Notes: a model not told the origin generated them from the sequence alone. Shown: positions 24,926-34,571, counted from the first letter of the stretch. The stretch: DNA of 64,000 nucleotides from Mucilaginibacter yixingensis (GCF_041080815.1 NZ_CP160205.1:4960001-5024000); one strand, 5' to 3'. A program made the numbers and translations.

Positions 24926-25684
24926 TTATTCCTTATTGCTCTCCTGCTGTTTCTTCTTTGCCTCCTGGATCTTCTTCAATGAATCTTGTTTGGCTTTCTG
25001 TTTCTTTTTAAAGAAGCCTTTCAGCAGGAAATTATGTTGGGCGGCGGTTAAGTCCTCATTAAGCGTTTTGCTGGTGGTGTGTACGCTGGCAATGGTAGTT
25101 TTGGCTTGTCTAACTGTACCTTCCAGGTCTTTGGCCATTTTATCGTTATTCAATAGCCGCCCCAGACTACCTTTGCCTTTATTTATCTTCTCTACTATGC
25201 CACCCAGGTTTTCGGTAAGGACGGCGCCATTGTCGGCAATCCTGGTAAACTTGTTGATCAGCTTGTCTACATCCAGTGGATTAACGGTAGCCAGTTTATC
25301 GCCATCATTTACTACCTCATGGCTTTTTATACCGCCCGGATTAATTACTACCAGCTTATCGCCCATTAAACCGTCGCTGCCAATGGCCATTTTGGCATCC
25401 TTCTTTACAAACTGTTTAACCGAGTTATTAAGCGTTAGCGTCACTTTTACCGAACTATCTGTCACAATAGTAATATCATCTACCACACCTACGTTAATGC
25501 CCGCAAAACGCACATTATTGCCCACCTGCAGGCCGCTAACGTTCTTAAATATGCCGTAAACGTTAAACGTTGCGTTAAACATGCTCTTTTGGTTACCTAT
25601 CAGGAAGATGCCGAGAAACAGCACTACCAGACCAACAACTACAAAGAGTCCTATTTTTATTTTTTGTCCCGATGTTGCTTTCAT
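24926..25684 (-). CDS. mlaD: MlaD-like MCE domain protein
   Basis: 252 residues: one N-terminal membrane helix (KIGLFVVVGLVVLFLGIFLIG, about 8-28), an MCE domain (about 38-118, with VSGLQVGNNVRFAGINVGVV), a helical part, and a Lys/Gln-rich charged tail. MlaD forms a periplasmic hexamer that binds phospholipid between the inner membrane MlaEF complex and the outer membrane. It is the third gene of mlaE-mlaF-mlaD, 2 nt after mlaF. MlaB and MlaC homologues are not adjacent, as is normal outside Proteobacteria. The symbol is by family; detailed function in this phylum is inferred. Confidence 0.88.
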   Translation of the reverse strand: MKATSGQKIKIGLFVVVGLVVLFLGIFLIGNQKSMFNATFNVYGIFKNVSGLQVGNNVRFAGINVGVVDDITIVTDSSVKVTLTLNNSVKQFVKKDAKMAIGSDGLMGDKLVVINPGGIKSHEVVNDGDKLATVNPLDVDKLINKFTRIADNGAVLTENLGGIVEKINKGKGSLGRLLNNDKMAKDLEGTVRQAKTTIASVHTTSKTLNEDLTAAQHNFLLKGFFKKKQKAKQDSLKKIQEAKKKQQESNKE

Positions 25685-25686
25685 AA

Positions 25687-26460
25687 TCAGATAAAATAAG
25701 ATTTCACCAATTCGTCTTTTGATTTCGAGAGCTCATCAAATGATCCCTCGGCTTTATATTCTCCATCATCCATAATCAGTACCCGGTCTGATACCACACG
25801 GGCACAGTCCATATCGTGCGTAATAATGATAGAGGTTGTTTTATACTTACGCTGCATCTCCAGGATCAGCTGACTAATCTCACGCGACGTAATGGGGTCT
25901 AAACCTGTAGTCGGTTCATCATACAGCATAATCTCGGGGTGAACAATCAGCGTCCGCGCCAGGCCAATCCGCTTACGCATCCCTCCCGATAAATCCGATG
26001 GCATCTTTTCAGCCGCATCAGGCAAGCCGACGTTCTCCAACATCTCTTTTACGCGCTTATTAAGTTCAGACTGATTAGTCACTCGCATTACGCGCTTTAG
26101 CGCAAACTCCAGGTTTTCGCGTACGGTCATAGAGTCATACAACGCAGCGCTTTGAAACAGGAAACCTATTTTGGTACGCAGTTCCTTTAGTTCCCTATCA
26201 TTCAGTTGCTCTACTTCCTGACCTAATACCTTTACGGTGCCCTTATCAGGCGTTAACATCCCAACCACACATTGTATGGTGACTGATTTACCGGTACCTG
26301 ATCGACCCAAAATCACCACATTCTCTCCCCGTTTTACACTAAGGTTGATGTTTTTAAGCACCTGCTTTTTACCAAAGGACTTTTTTAATCCCTTGATCTC
26401 GATTACCGCCTCCTTTTGGTCAGAAGCAGTATGCTTTGCTTTTTCTGCTACTTCTTCCAT
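25687..26460 (-). CDS. mlaF: MlaF-like ABC transporter ATPase
   Basis: 257 residues with all ABC motifs: Walker A GRSGTGKS (52-59), Q-loop FLFQSAALYDSM, signature LSGGMRKR, Walker B IMLYDEPTTGLD and the H-loop ITHD. It powers phospholipid transport across the envelope together with the permease and the MCE protein. Its ATG overlaps the mlaE stop by one base (TAATG) and the stop is 2 nt before mlaD. Confidence 0.93.
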   Translation of the reverse strand: MEEVAEKAKHTASDQKEAVIEIKGLKKSFGKKQVLKNINLSVKRGENVVILGRSGTGKSVTIQCVVGMLTPDKGTVKVLGQEVEQLNDRELKELRTKIGFLFQSAALYDSMTVRENLEFALKRVMRVTNQSELNKRVKEMLENVGLPDAAEKMPSDLSGGMRKRIGLARTLIVHPEIMLYDEPTTGLDPITSREISQLILEMQRKYKTTSIIITHDMDCARVVSDRVLIMDDGEYKAEGSFDELSKSKDELVKSYFI

Positions 26461-27242
26461 TATTTATAAAATAAAAGGGTGCTTATCTGTACCACCAGCA
26501 TGTCTATAAAAAAGATCCACAAAGACGATGTTACTACCGCCGAGTTAGCGGCAACACCCACGCTTTCGGTACCATGATCTGAGTGATAACCTTTATAACA
26601 GCCCACAAAACCAATAGCGAAGCCAAAAAAGAAGGTTTTGATGAGGGCGGGCATATAATCAGTATAATCCAGCGCTGCTATGCATTTATGCAGATAAAGG
26701 GTAAGGCTGATATTATCGGTTAAATTAAGGGCTATAAACCCGCCTACAAGGCTAATCAGATCGCCGATCATGGCCAATAGTGGAATCATCAGGCTGGTGG
26801 CCAATATGCGCGTTACAACCAGGTATTGTACCGAATTAGCGCCAGATACCTCCATAGCGTCAATCTGCTCGGTTACCTTCATGCTGCCTAATTCGGCACC
26901 TATACTCGATGCTATTTTACCTGCACAGATAATTCCTGTAATTACCGGGCCTATTTCTCTGATTACTGATACGGCAAGTGTGTGCGGCAGCATACTTTCC
27001 GCACCAAAACCAACCAATGTTGGTCGCAGTTGCAGAATAAGCACTAAGCCCATAATAAAAGAGGTAATACCCACCAATGTTAAAGACCGATAGCCAATTT
27101 CATAACACTGGCGCACAAACTCGTTCCATTCAAAACCACCGGAAAAAAGATTACGCACAAAGCGCATAAAGAACACACCCTGCTCGCCAACGCTCTCCAG
27201 CCATTTGCGCCAACCCGTTGTTACTGTTGCCTCTGCTGCCAT
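26460..27242 (-). CDS. mlaE: MlaE-like permease
   Basis: 260 residues from the ATG at 27242 (MAAEATVTTGWRKW); a further ATG at 27290 is in frame but gives an unlikely head. The MlaE pattern is clear: GYRSLTLVGITSFIMGLVLILQ, REIGPVITGIICAGKIASSIGAELGSMKVTEQIDAMEVSG, then PLLAMIGDLISLVGG and GCYKGYHS...GTESVGVAAN. It forms the membrane channel of the phospholipid transporter. It is the first gene of mlaEFD. Confidence 0.92.
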   Translation of the reverse strand: MAAEATVTTGWRKWLESVGEQGVFFMRFVRNLFSGGFEWNEFVRQCYEIGYRSLTLVGITSFIMGLVLILQLRPTLVGFGAESMLPHTLAVSVIREIGPVITGIICAGKIASSIGAELGSMKVTEQIDAMEVSGANSVQYLVVTRILATSLMIPLLAMIGDLISLVGGFIALNLTDNISLTLYLHKCIAALDYTDYMPALIKTFFFGFAIGFVGCYKGYHSDHGTESVGVAANSAVVTSSLWIFFIDMLVVQISTLLFYK

Positions 27243-27375
27243 AATGCTAATTTTTATACCTAATTGTTCAGTTTTATAAGTGGCTCTCAATCAGCATGAC
27301 AATTCGGGGTTTATTTTGTTTCGTTTTACAATTGCTGGTGTTAAGTATATATTAATTTTTAAACCAGAATTTAAA

Positions 27376-27476
27376 GGATTAATGGGATCTACAGGACGCA
27401 AATCATTCCTTTGATCTACCTATTTTTAAAGCATTTACTGTTGGCTTTATCAAAATCCTGTCAATCCTATCAATCC
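27376..27476. repeat. Family F intergenic inverted repeat
   Basis: GGATTAATGGGATCTACAGG at the left faces TCCTGTCAATCCTATCAATC at the right, with about 60 nt between. It lies in the roughly 380-bp divergent gap between mlaE and uup. Similar words follow the palindrome at 4348. Confidence 0.6.
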
Positions 27477-27512
27477 GTTTCATACTGGTTCTCAATCTGG
27501 TTCAGAAATCCG

Positions 27513-27520
27513 TACTTTTG
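27513..27520 (+). promoter_or_regulatory. Probable -7 box of the uup operon
   Basis: TACTTTTG fits TAnnTTTG and lies 105 nt before the GTG start, implying a long AT-rich leader. A TTC rather than TTG lies at the -33 distance. Confidence 0.35.
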
Positions 27521-27624
27521 CACCAATTATTAAACTGGCTAAAGTGTACCCATGTAGTAGGCTAAAAGCATTGTTTTTTATTTTAATCAATTGATTATCA
27601 AACTAATAAACTAATAAACATCGC

Positions 27625-29511
27625 GTGAGTACGTTAATATCGGCCGAGCAATTAGGGCATTCATTTCAAGACCACTGGCTATTCAGAAACATGACGCTGG
27701 GTATAAACCGCGGGCGCCGGGTGGCATTGGTGGGTGTTAATGGCGCCGGCAAGTCTACCTTATTAAAGCTTTTATCGGGCCGCTTGATGCCCGTTGAAGG
27801 TAAAGTTGTGCATGCACGCGATCTATCGCTGGGTTACCTGGAGCAGGATCCTTCTTTTGGCAGTGCTGTTACTATCAGCGATTATATTTTCCATTCAGAC
27901 AATCGTCAGCAACAACTCATCCGCGAGTATGAGGAGCTTCTGGAGAATGATCCGGAAAATATAAAAGAAATAGAGCGCCTCACCATTGAGTTGAGCAATC
28001 TGGACGCCTGGGAATATGAATATCAAATCAAAACCATTCTGGGCAGATTAGATATTCATCATCTTAATCAGCCTATTACTACCTTATCAGGTGGTCAGCG
28101 TAAACGTTTATCGTTAGCGCGTTTGTTAATTGAGAACCCAGAGGTTTATGTATTGGACGAGCCTACCAACCACCTGGATATTGATACCATTGAGTGGCTG
28201 GAAAAGCTGCTGACCGAGGGCAACAAAACCATCATCATGGTAACGCACGACCGTTATTTTCTGGATAACGTTTGTAACGAGATCATGGAGATTGATAACG
28301 GCAAGATGTTTACCTACCAGGGCAACTACGCCTATTTCTTAGAAAAGAAAGCCGAGCGCGAAAGTGCCGATGCTGCTGCCTTTGCCAAGAACAGTAACTT
28401 GCTAAAGAAAGAGCTGGAATGGATGCGCAGACAGCCACAGGCACGTGGTACCAAATCAAAAGCGCGCATTGACGCCTTTTATGATCTGGAAGAAAAAACC
28501 AAAAACGCCGGACCTAAAGCCAAGGTAGAGCTAAGCGTTAAGGCGGCCCGCCAGGGTAATAAGATTATGGAGCTGCATCACCTGAATAAACACTTCGGAG
28601 ATCGCGAGATTATCACAAACTTCTCTTATGTATTTAAGAAGGGCGACCGTATTGGTTTGGCAGGTAAGAACGGCAGCGGTAAATCTACCCTGCTCAATAT
28701 TATTACCGGCAGTTTAAATCCTGACGGCGGCGAGGCTATTAAAGGCGAAACAACGGTATTGGGTTACTTCCATCAATCGGGCATTGTTTTTAAAGAAGAC
28801 GAGCGCGTAATCGATGTGGTAAAGAACGTGGCAGAGTTTATCACCATGGCCGATGGTAAAACCATCTCGGCCTCTGCCCTGCTCACATTGTTTTTATTCC
28901 CACCTAAAAAGCAACACGGTTTTATATCAAACCTGAGCGGTGGCGAAAAGAAACGTTTGCAGTTGATGAGCTTGTTGATGAAGAATCCAAACTTCCTCAT
29001 CCTCGATGAGCCTACTAACGATTTGGATATTGACACACTAAATGTGTTAGAAGAGTTTTTAACCGACTATCCAGGCGTTTTAATGCTGGTATCGCACGAT
29101 CGTTATTTGCTGGACAAACTAACCGATCAGCTCTTTATTATGGAAGGCAATGGCGATGTACGCATCTTTAATGGCAACTATTCATCATACCGCGAAGAAA
29201 TTGAAGAGCAAAAACAATTAGCCAAGAAACAAAGCGTTAATGATAAGCCTGCACCAGTGGTAGCCATTCCTACCCCTGCTCCTAAAAAGAATAAGCTAAG
29301 CTTTAAAGAGCAAAAGGAATATGAAACTTTAGAGAGCGAGATAGCTAAACTGGAAACAGTAATAAAAGAGTTAACCCTAAAGATGAATTCTGGCAGTGTT
29401 ACAGAACATCAGGAGTTAATGGACCTGGCTAAACAGATAGAAGATAAATCTAACGAAATAGACGAAAAAAGTATGCGTTGGATGGAACTGGAAGAATTAA
29501 AAGAAGCATGA
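27625..29511 (+). CDS. uup: ABC-F protein of the Uup type
   Basis: 628 residues starting with GTG at 27625. Two ABC domains in one chain and no membrane segments: Walker A GVNGAGKST (37-45) and GKNGSGKST, two signatures (LSGGQRKR and LSGGEKKR) and two Walker B/H-loop pairs (DEPTNHLD, DEPTNDLD). A C-terminal coiled coil (about 560-628, KLSFKEQKEYETLESEIAKLE) is the Uup hallmark. Uup-type ABC-F proteins act on ribosomes and DNA, and in E. coli Uup affects transposon excision and branched DNA. The next gene overlaps by 4 bp (ATGA). Confidence 0.92.
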   Translation: MSTLISAEQLGHSFQDHWLFRNMTLGINRGRRVALVGVNGAGKSTLLKLLSGRLMPVEGKVVHARDLSLGYLEQDPSFGSAVTISDYIFHSDNRQQQLIREYEELLENDPENIKEIERLTIELSNLDAWEYEYQIKTILGRLDIHHLNQPITTLSGGQRKRLSLARLLIENPEVYVLDEPTNHLDIDTIEWLEKLLTEGNKTIIMVTHDRYFLDNVCNEIMEIDNGKMFTYQGNYAYFLEKKAERESADAAAFAKNSNLLKKELEWMRRQPQARGTKSKARIDAFYDLEEKTKNAGPKAKVELSVKAARQGNKIMELHHLNKHFGDREIITNFSYVFKKGDRIGLAGKNGSGKSTLLNIITGSLNPDGGEAIKGETTVLGYFHQSGIVFKEDERVIDVVKNVAEFITMADGKTISASALLTLFLFPPKKQHGFISNLSGGEKKRLQLMSLLMKNPNFLILDEPTNDLDIDTLNVLEEFLTDYPGVLMLVSHDRYLLDKLTDQLFIMEGNGDVRIFNGNYSSYREEIEEQKQLAKKQSVNDKPAPVVAIPTPAPKKNKLSFKEQKEYETLESEIAKLETVIKELTLKMNSGSVTEHQELMDLAKQIEDKSNEIDEKSMRWMELEELKEA

Positions 29512-29762
29512 AACTATCAGATATTATAGCATCAGTTGGAGTAGTTATCTTATTAATAGCTTTTGTATTAAATGTACAGAAGAAATTATCAGCTAACAGC
29601 CGCCCCTATACCGCCATGAACTTTATTGGCGCCGGCTTATGCTGTTTATCTTCATACATGATCAGCTTCTACCCTTTTGTGGTGTTAGAAAGCGTTTGGG
29701 CAACGTTTGCCCTGGTTTCTTTCTTTAGAGTTCCACGTGGAACATCGGTAAAGGAACGATAA
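29508..29762 (+). CDS. Small membrane protein (CBU_0592-like)
   Basis: 84 residues from the ATG at 29508, overlapping the uup stop by 4 bp. Three hydrophobic helices (DIIASVGVVILLIAFVLNV, then NFIGAGLCCLSSYMISF and VLESVWATFALVSFF) resemble the CBU_0592-type small membrane proteins, whose function is unknown. Its C-terminal codons (FRVPRGTS) are written in a parS-like palindrome at 29729-29744, so the coding end carries a DNA site. It is likely co-transcribed with uup and perhaps mnmG. Confidence 0.7.
   Translation: MKLSDIIASVGVVILLIAFVLNVQKKLSANSRPYTAMNFIGAGLCCLSSYMISFYPFVVLESVWATFALVSFFRVPRGTSVKER
29729..29744. other. parS-like site 2 (inside a coding 3' end)
   Basis: AGTTCCACGTGGAACA contains the perfect 14-bp palindrome GTTCCACGTGGAAC, the core of the chromosomal parS family. 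It is 104 nt before the mnmG start. Confidence 0.65.
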
Positions 29763-29775
29763 TCGCCATAAGTTT

Positions 29776-29792
29776 ACGTTCCTGTGGAACGT
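29776..29792. other. Degenerate parS-like palindrome
   Basis: ACGTTCCTGTGGAACGT has the GTTCC/GGAAC arms of the adjacent sites but a 3-nt instead of 4-nt centre. It could be a decayed site, or the stem of an RNA hairpin in the mnmG leader. Confidence 0.35.
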
Positions 29793-29814
29793 AATAATAG
29801 TTAGATTAAAATAG

Positions 29815-29832
29815 ACGTTCCACGTGGAACGT
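29815..29832. other. parS-like site 3 (mnmG leader)
   Basis: ACGTTCCACGTGGAACGT is a perfect 18-bp palindrome with the GTTCCACGTGGAAC core, ending 15 nt before the mnmG ATG. Confidence 0.65.
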
Positions 29833-29847
29833 AAGTAAATAAAAGAG

Positions 29848-31710
29848 ATGTTTAAGCAATATGATGTAATTGTAGTGGGTGCCGGGCACGCGGGCTGTGA
29901 AGCTGCCGCTGCTGCTGCAAACATGGGATCGTCAGTTTTACTGATTACTATGAACATGGGCACCATTGCACAAATGAGCTGCAACCCCGCAATGGGTGGT
30001 GTGGCCAAAGGGCAAATTGTGCGTGAGATTGATGCACTTGGTGGCTATTCAGGTATTATAACAGATAAATCTACCATCCAATTCAGGATGCTCAATTTAT
30101 CTAAAGGCCCTGCCATGTGGAGCCCAAGGGCACAAACAGACCGCATGCGCTTCGCCGAAGAATGGCGTCTAGCACTGGAACAAACCCCTAATGTTGACTT
30201 TTGGCAGGATATGGTATCGGGCCTATTAGTTAAAAACAATACGGTAGTAGGCGTACGTACCTCTATAGGTGTAGAGATTGAAGCCAAAGCGGTAGTATTA
30301 ACCAATGGTACCTTCTTAAACGGCCTCATCCATATTGGCGAGAAACGCTTTGGTGGTGGCCGTACAGGCGAGAAAGCGGCTACTGGTTTAACCGAGCAAT
30401 TGGTTGAATTAGGCTTTGAAGCAGGCCGCATGAAGACCGGTACCCCACCCCGTGTAGACGGACGCAGCCTTAATTATTCGGTGATGGAAGAGCAATGGGG
30501 CGATGAAAACAGAGGCAAATTTAGCTACACTGATACCCCTGTAACGCAAGATCAACGTTGCTGCTGGATTACCTATACCAATACTGCAGTGCATGAAACC
30601 CTGAAAGAAGGCTTTGAAAAATCGCCTATGTTTACGGGCAGGATTAAAGGTTTAGGCCCTCGTTACTGCCCGTCTATTGAGGATAAGATTAACCGTTTTG
30701 CAGAGCGAGACCGTCACCAGATATTTGTAGAACCAGAGGGATGGAACACAGTTGAGATCTATGTAAATGGCTTCTCTACCTCATTACCCGAGGATGTACA
30801 GTACCGTGCATTGACCCAAATACCGGGCTTTGAGAACGCCAAAATGTTCCGACCAGGTTATGCAATAGAGTATGATTACTTCCCTCCTATGCAATTAAAT
30901 CTGACGCTGGAGACTAAACTCATCAGCAATTTATTCTTCGCAGGTCAGATTAATGGTACCACCGGTTATGAAGAAGCAGGCTCGCAAGGACTCATTGCCG
31001 GCATCAACGCACACAATAAAGTACATGACAAACATGAGCTGATACTGAAAAGATCAGAGTCATACATTGGTGTTTTGATAGACGATTTGGTAACCAAAGG
31101 TACCGAAGAACCATACCGTATGTTTACCTCAAGGGCAGAACACCGTTTACTTTTAAGACAGGATAATGCCGATATCAGGCTGAGTCCGATAGGTCATGAG
31201 TTGGGTTTGATCAGCGATGAGCGGCTGGAGAAGGTAAACAAAAAGATAAAAGACTCTGATGACATTGTGGCCTTCACCCGCCAAAAATCGATTAGTCAGT
31301 CGGAAGTAAATGGCTTACTGGAAGAGTTAGGTACCAGCCCCCTCGCCCAGGGTGTAAAGTTACACGCGTTGGTTAGTCGCCCGCAGGTGACTATTAATGA
31401 CCTGCGCAAGGCAGACACTCAACTGGATGAACTGTTATCAAACTATGACACCGAGACTATTGAGCAGGCCGAGATCAAGATTAAATATGAGAGCTACTTT
31501 GAGAAAGAGATGGACATTGTAGAACGCATGAAGAAAATGGAAGACCGAAACATCGACCCTGACTTTAATTATCAGACCCTGGTATCGCTCTCTAAAGAAG
31601 CTCGCGAAAAATTGATCAGAATAAAACCGAAGACTTTGGGCCAGGCATCACGCATTTCAGGCGTGTCGCCGTCTGATATTTCGGTTTTGATGGTGCACAT
31701 GAGTAGATAA
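29848..31710 (+). CDS. mnmG: tRNA uridine-5-carboxymethylaminomethyl modification enzyme MnmG (GidA)
   Basis: With MnmE, MnmG makes the (c)mnm5U modification at wobble U34 of several tRNAs, using FAD and methylene-tetrahydrofolate. The 620 residues are full length. The FAD motif [10 protein letters not shown] starts at Gly-11; [24 protein letters not shown], the [12 protein letters not shown] strand, PPRVDGRS, and the C-terminal [16 protein letters not shown] and [10 protein letters not shown]-like segments are all present. In many bacteria mnmG lies close to the replication origin and parAB; here it is preceded by a cluster of parS-like palindromes. Confidence 0.96.
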   Translation: MFKQYDVIVVGAGHAGCEAAAAAANMGSSVLLITMNMGTIAQMSCNPAMGGVAKGQIVREIDALGGYSGIITDKSTIQFRMLNLSKGPAMWSPRAQTDRMRFAEEWRLALEQTPNVDFWQDMVSGLLVKNNTVVGVRTSIGVEIEAKAVVLTNGTFLNGLIHIGEKRFGGGRTGEKAATGLTEQLVELGFEAGRMKTGTPPRVDGRSLNYSVMEEQWGDENRGKFSYTDTPVTQDQRCCWITYTNTAVHETLKEGFEKSPMFTGRIKGLGPRYCPSIEDKINRFAERDRHQIFVEPEGWNTVEIYVNGFSTSLPEDVQYRALTQIPGFENAKMFRPGYAIEYDYFPPMQLNLTLETKLISNLFFAGQINGTTGYEEAGSQGLIAGINAHNKVHDKHELILKRSESYIGVLIDDLVTKGTEEPYRMFTSRAEHRLLLRQDNADIRLSPIGHELGLISDERLEKVNKKIKDSDDIVAFTRQKSISQSEVNGLLEELGTSPLAQGVKLHALVSRPQVTINDLRKADTQLDELLSNYDTETIEQAEIKIKYESYFEKEMDIVERMKKMEDRNIDPDFNYQTLVSLSKEAREKLIRIKPKTLGQASRISGVSPSDISVLMVHMSR

Positions 31711-31750
31711 TACATAAATAACTGATAATCAATTAATTATAAATATTCAT

Positions 31751-31811
31751 TATAAGCCACTTTTAGAAAGTTTTAATATCAATATTCCAAAAACATCAAA
31801 AGTGGCTTATA
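31751..31811. repeat. 14-bp inverted repeat between mnmG and the next lipoprotein
   Basis: TATAAGCCACTTTT and AAAAGTGGCTTATA are perfectly complementary, with a 33-nt AT-rich loop. It may act as a terminator for mnmG or a control element for the lipoprotein gene, whose ATG is 10 nt further on. Confidence 0.55.
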
Positions 31812-31821
31812 TCGCATAAAA

Positions 31822-33465
31822 ATGGGCTCAAATAAAAAATCACTTTTTTTAGCCAAAATTTTAGGGCTTTTGTTGGTCATCATTAACATTATTGGCTGTG
31901 CCAACATCCAAAGACCACTGGGCGGACCTCGTGACCGTACCCCACCTAAACTTTTGCTGGCTACCCCCGTCAACGAGACGCGCAATTTTAATGCGAAACA
32001 AATCCGCATGGATTTTGATGAATATTTTAAACTGGTCAATCAGTTTCAGGAAATCACGGTGAGCCCGGCTATGGAAAAAACGCCGGAGTTTAAAGTGCGC
32101 CAAAAAAGTTTGTACATCAACTTTAAGGATACGCTACAAAAGAACACTACCTACGTGATCAACTTCGGCAAAGCTGTTGCCGATGTTAATGAAGGCAACG
32201 TGATCAAAAACTTCGTCTACGTTTTTTCTACCGGCCCTCACATTGACTCGCTCACTCTGTCTGGAACCGTGGTTAACTCCCTCACCCAGGAGAAAGAGAA
32301 GGATGTAACGGTAATGCTGGTGCCCATAAAACAGGATACCATCTGGGGTAAACATAAACCGAGCATATTTACCTCTACAGATTCATCAGGCAATTTCAGC
32401 ATGTCTTACCTGCATGATGGTCGTTATCGCATTTATGCGCTGAAAGAACAAAGCGCCAATCGAATTTATGATAATGAGAGTGAACAGGTAGGATTTCTTA
32501 AAAACGACATTGTATTGGATAAAGACACCTCGGGTGTACAGTTGAGCTTGTTTCAGCAGGATCCTGACCGTTTCAGAATACTAGCCAAACGTTTTGACGC
32601 AGACGGTAAGATACTTTTGGCATTTAATAAGAAACTAGCTGAGCCCGGCATTACTATTAATTACCCGAAAGGCTCTAACGACCAGAAATATGTAGACTTC
32701 AGCAAAACACGTGATACAGCCTTGATTTATCTGCGTAACATGGACTTTGACTCGGTGTCTGTCGCCATAACAGATCATGGCAAACCTATTGATACAACAT
32801 ACCTCAGAAAAGGCCGTAAAGAAGCCTTTAAAAGAGATATCTCTATCGGTGCCAATATCAGCAACATGGGCAGATTAAAGCCAAATACAGACCTTCAATT
32901 AACGTTAAACAGCCCGATTGAAAGCTTTGACCGATCGCGCGTGCTCTTATTGGAAGATTCTGTTGACGTAAGCAATTTCACCCTTCAAAAAGACTCGTTG
33001 AAGCAAACTAAGTTCATATTAAAATACCGATGGAAGCAGGATAAGCGGTACGAGCTCTCTTTTAACGAAGGCACTTTTGTAAACATCTACGGCGACCATA
33101 ACAAGCGGATTGTCAAGAAATTTACGGTTGATAAAATAGAGAATTACGGAACGCTAACTTTAAAAATGACCGTACCCGATACCAGCAAAAATTACGTGGT
33201 AGAACTTTTAAACGATAAAAAAGAAGTACTGCGCAGCGACGCCATCAAGAAAAACACCTCACTGGTATACAAAGACTACCCTACCGGCAGATTGTTTGTC
33301 AGGGTAACTTATGATACCAATGGCAACGGTAAATGGGATACAGGCAATATCAAAGCCAAGCGATACCCCGAAAATATATGGGTATCCCCTACCGTAATAA
33401 CGCTAAGACCTAACTGGGAAATGGATCAGGATGTGGCCATACCACCTGAAGTATTTATCCCTTAA
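31822..33465 (+). CDS. Ig-like domain (SbsA-type) lipoprotein
   Basis: 547 residues with a lipobox (IINIIGC, Cys-26). Residues about 38-135 match the bacterial Ig-like (Ig_5/SbsA) domain: RTPPKLLLATPVNETRNF, IRMDFDEYFKL, then KNTTYVINFGKAVADVNEGN. A carboxypeptidase-regulatory-like sandwich (about 140-215, GNFSMSYLHDGRYRIYALKE) follows, then further beta-rich sequence to the end with a late DTNGNGKWDTG calcium-loop-like motif. Such proteins are outer-membrane-anchored in Bacteroidota; the role is unknown. Its 3' end overlaps the convergent gamma-carbonic anhydrase gene by 11 bp. Confidence 0.8.
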   Translation: MGSNKKSLFLAKILGLLLVIINIIGCANIQRPLGGPRDRTPPKLLLATPVNETRNFNAKQIRMDFDEYFKLVNQFQEITVSPAMEKTPEFKVRQKSLYINFKDTLQKNTTYVINFGKAVADVNEGNVIKNFVYVFSTGPHIDSLTLSGTVVNSLTQEKEKDVTVMLVPIKQDTIWGKHKPSIFTSTDSSGNFSMSYLHDGRYRIYALKEQSANRIYDNESEQVGFLKNDIVLDKDTSGVQLSLFQQDPDRFRILAKRFDADGKILLAFNKKLAEPGITINYPKGSNDQKYVDFSKTRDTALIYLRNMDFDSVSVAITDHGKPIDTTYLRKGRKEAFKRDISIGANISNMGRLKPNTDLQLTLNSPIESFDRSRVLLLEDSVDVSNFTLQKDSLKQTKFILKYRWKQDKRYELSFNEGTFVNIYGDHNKRIVKKFTVDKIENYGTLTLKMTVPDTSKNYVVELLNDKKEVLRSDAIKKNTSLVYKDYPTGRLFVRVTYDTNGNGKWDTGNIKAKRYPENIWVSPTVITLRPNWEMDQDVAIPPEVFIP

Positions 33466-33967
33466 ACCAGCTGGAGTACAGTAAATAGTTTTGTGGTAAA
33501 CGATCTAATAAAGCCTTTTGATCATTGGTCAGAGGCTTTATTTTTTTGGCAGGATTGCCTGCGTACAAGTAACCAGACTCACAAATGGTATTTTCCAGTA
33601 CGATAGAACCTGCCCCAATAATCACATATTCTTCTACCACGGCGTTATCCATTACAATGGATCCCATACCTATCAGCGTATGATCGTGTACGGTACAGCC
33701 GTGCACAATAGCATTATGACCAATGGTTACATGGTTACCAATGGTAGTTGCGGCACGCATATAGGTAGCGTGAATAACAGCACCATCCTGAATATTAGTG
33801 TTATCGCCAATGTGGATATAATTAACATCACCGCGGATAACGGCGTTGAACCATACAGAACAATTATCGCCCATAATAACATCGCCAACAATGGTAGCGT
33901 TTTCGGCAATAAAGCAGTCGTCGCCCCAATCAGGCTTTTTATTTTTAACGGGAAGTATCAGCGGCAT
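33455..33967 (-). CDS. Gamma carbonic anhydrase family protein
   Basis: 170 residues forming a left-handed beta helix of hexapeptide repeats (about 20-140, for example ATIVGDVIMGDNCSVWFNAV). The zinc-ligand histidines of the family are seen in GAVIHATYM, NHVTIGHNAIVHGC and VHDHTLIGMG. Members (YrdA/PaaY-like) are trimeric, and many lack strong carbonic anhydrase activity. The true substrate is unsettled. It is a single gene, convergent with the Ig-like lipoprotein (11-bp overlap). Confidence 0.9.
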   Translation of the reverse strand: MPLILPVKNKKPDWGDDCFIAENATIVGDVIMGDNCSVWFNAVIRGDVNYIHIGDNTNIQDGAVIHATYMRAATTIGNHVTIGHNAIVHGCTVHDHTLIGMGSIVMDNAVVEEYVIIGAGSIVLENTICESGYLYAGNPAKKIKPLTNDQKALLDRLPQNYLLYSSWFKG

Positions 33968-34051
33968 AATCTTGGGTTAAAAGGTAAATGATAAAGCTAC
34001 AGGCAAGTTGCACACTTTATATTTATTTTCCTACTTTAGCTTACAACAAAA

Positions 34052-34124
34052 GCGAAAATAGCTCAGCTGGTAGAGCATCAGTTTCCCAAACTGAAGGTCG
34101 CGGGTTCGAACCCCGTTTTTCGCT
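34052..34124 (+). tRNA. tRNA-Gly (anticodon CCC)
   Basis: 73 nt with a complete cloverleaf: acceptor GCGAAAA / TTTTCGC, D-arm AGCTCAGCTGGTAGAGC, anticodon arm TCAGT-TTCCCAA-ACTGA giving CCC, and T-arm GCGGGTTCGAACCCCGT with a normal TTCGAAC loop. The discriminator is T. The 3' CCA is not encoded. Confidence 0.95.
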
Positions 34125-34136
34125 CAGAACCTAAGC

Positions 34137-34571
34137 ATGGAAAAAATCTTACCCGTTTTTCTCCCGTTATTAATCTTGCCCATTTTTAGCATAGGTCAGC
34201 AAAAACCTATAAAATATGATCCTTTCAAAAAGTATAAAGTCGAAAATTTTATCAATGTAGACGCCATTGACAGCATTGAAGTATATAATACCTGGACAAA
34301 TAAAAAATGGATGGTAAAAAATAAGAACTTAGACTATCTGAAATACATTATAAAAAAGTCTACCGGCATCGCTAGCGTTATAGTTAAACCCGGTCACCTA
34401 TATCTCCGGTTTTTCAGTAAACAAAAGCTAGATCATTACGATACCTATGCCTATACTGACTGTATAGTATTTGATTGCTTATACGACAAAAAAACTCTTG
34501 AGCCTTATAAAGATACTCCCCTCTTTACAATAAGCTTTTCTAATAAAATAGACTGGGATAAATTGAAATAA
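34137..34571 (+). CDS. Exported protein of unknown function (144 aa)
   Basis: I do not recognise the family. The N-terminus is a signal peptide (ILPVFLPLLILPIFSIGQQ) with no lipobox Cys, followed by a small, Lys- and Tyr-rich domain with short beta strands (DSIEVYNTWTNKKWMV, GHLYLRFFSKQ). It starts 12 nt after the tRNA and is AT-rich compared with most neighbours, as is the next gene, which may point to acquisition or relaxed constraint. Confidence 0.6.
   Translation: MEKILPVFLPLLILPIFSIGQQKPIKYDPFKKYKVENFINVDAIDSIEVYNTWTNKKWMVKNKNLDYLKYIIKKSTGIASVIVKPGHLYLRFFSKQKLDHYDTYAYTDCIVFDCLYDKKTLEPYKDTPLFTISFSNKIDWDKLK

Noticed and set aside
29729-29832. The CACGTG palindromes at mnmG as regulatory boxes of a transcription factor
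   Set aside because: A bHLH-type E-box is eukaryotic, and the full 14-16 bp palindromes match parS much better. A bacterial repressor site remains possible but has no support in the sequence.
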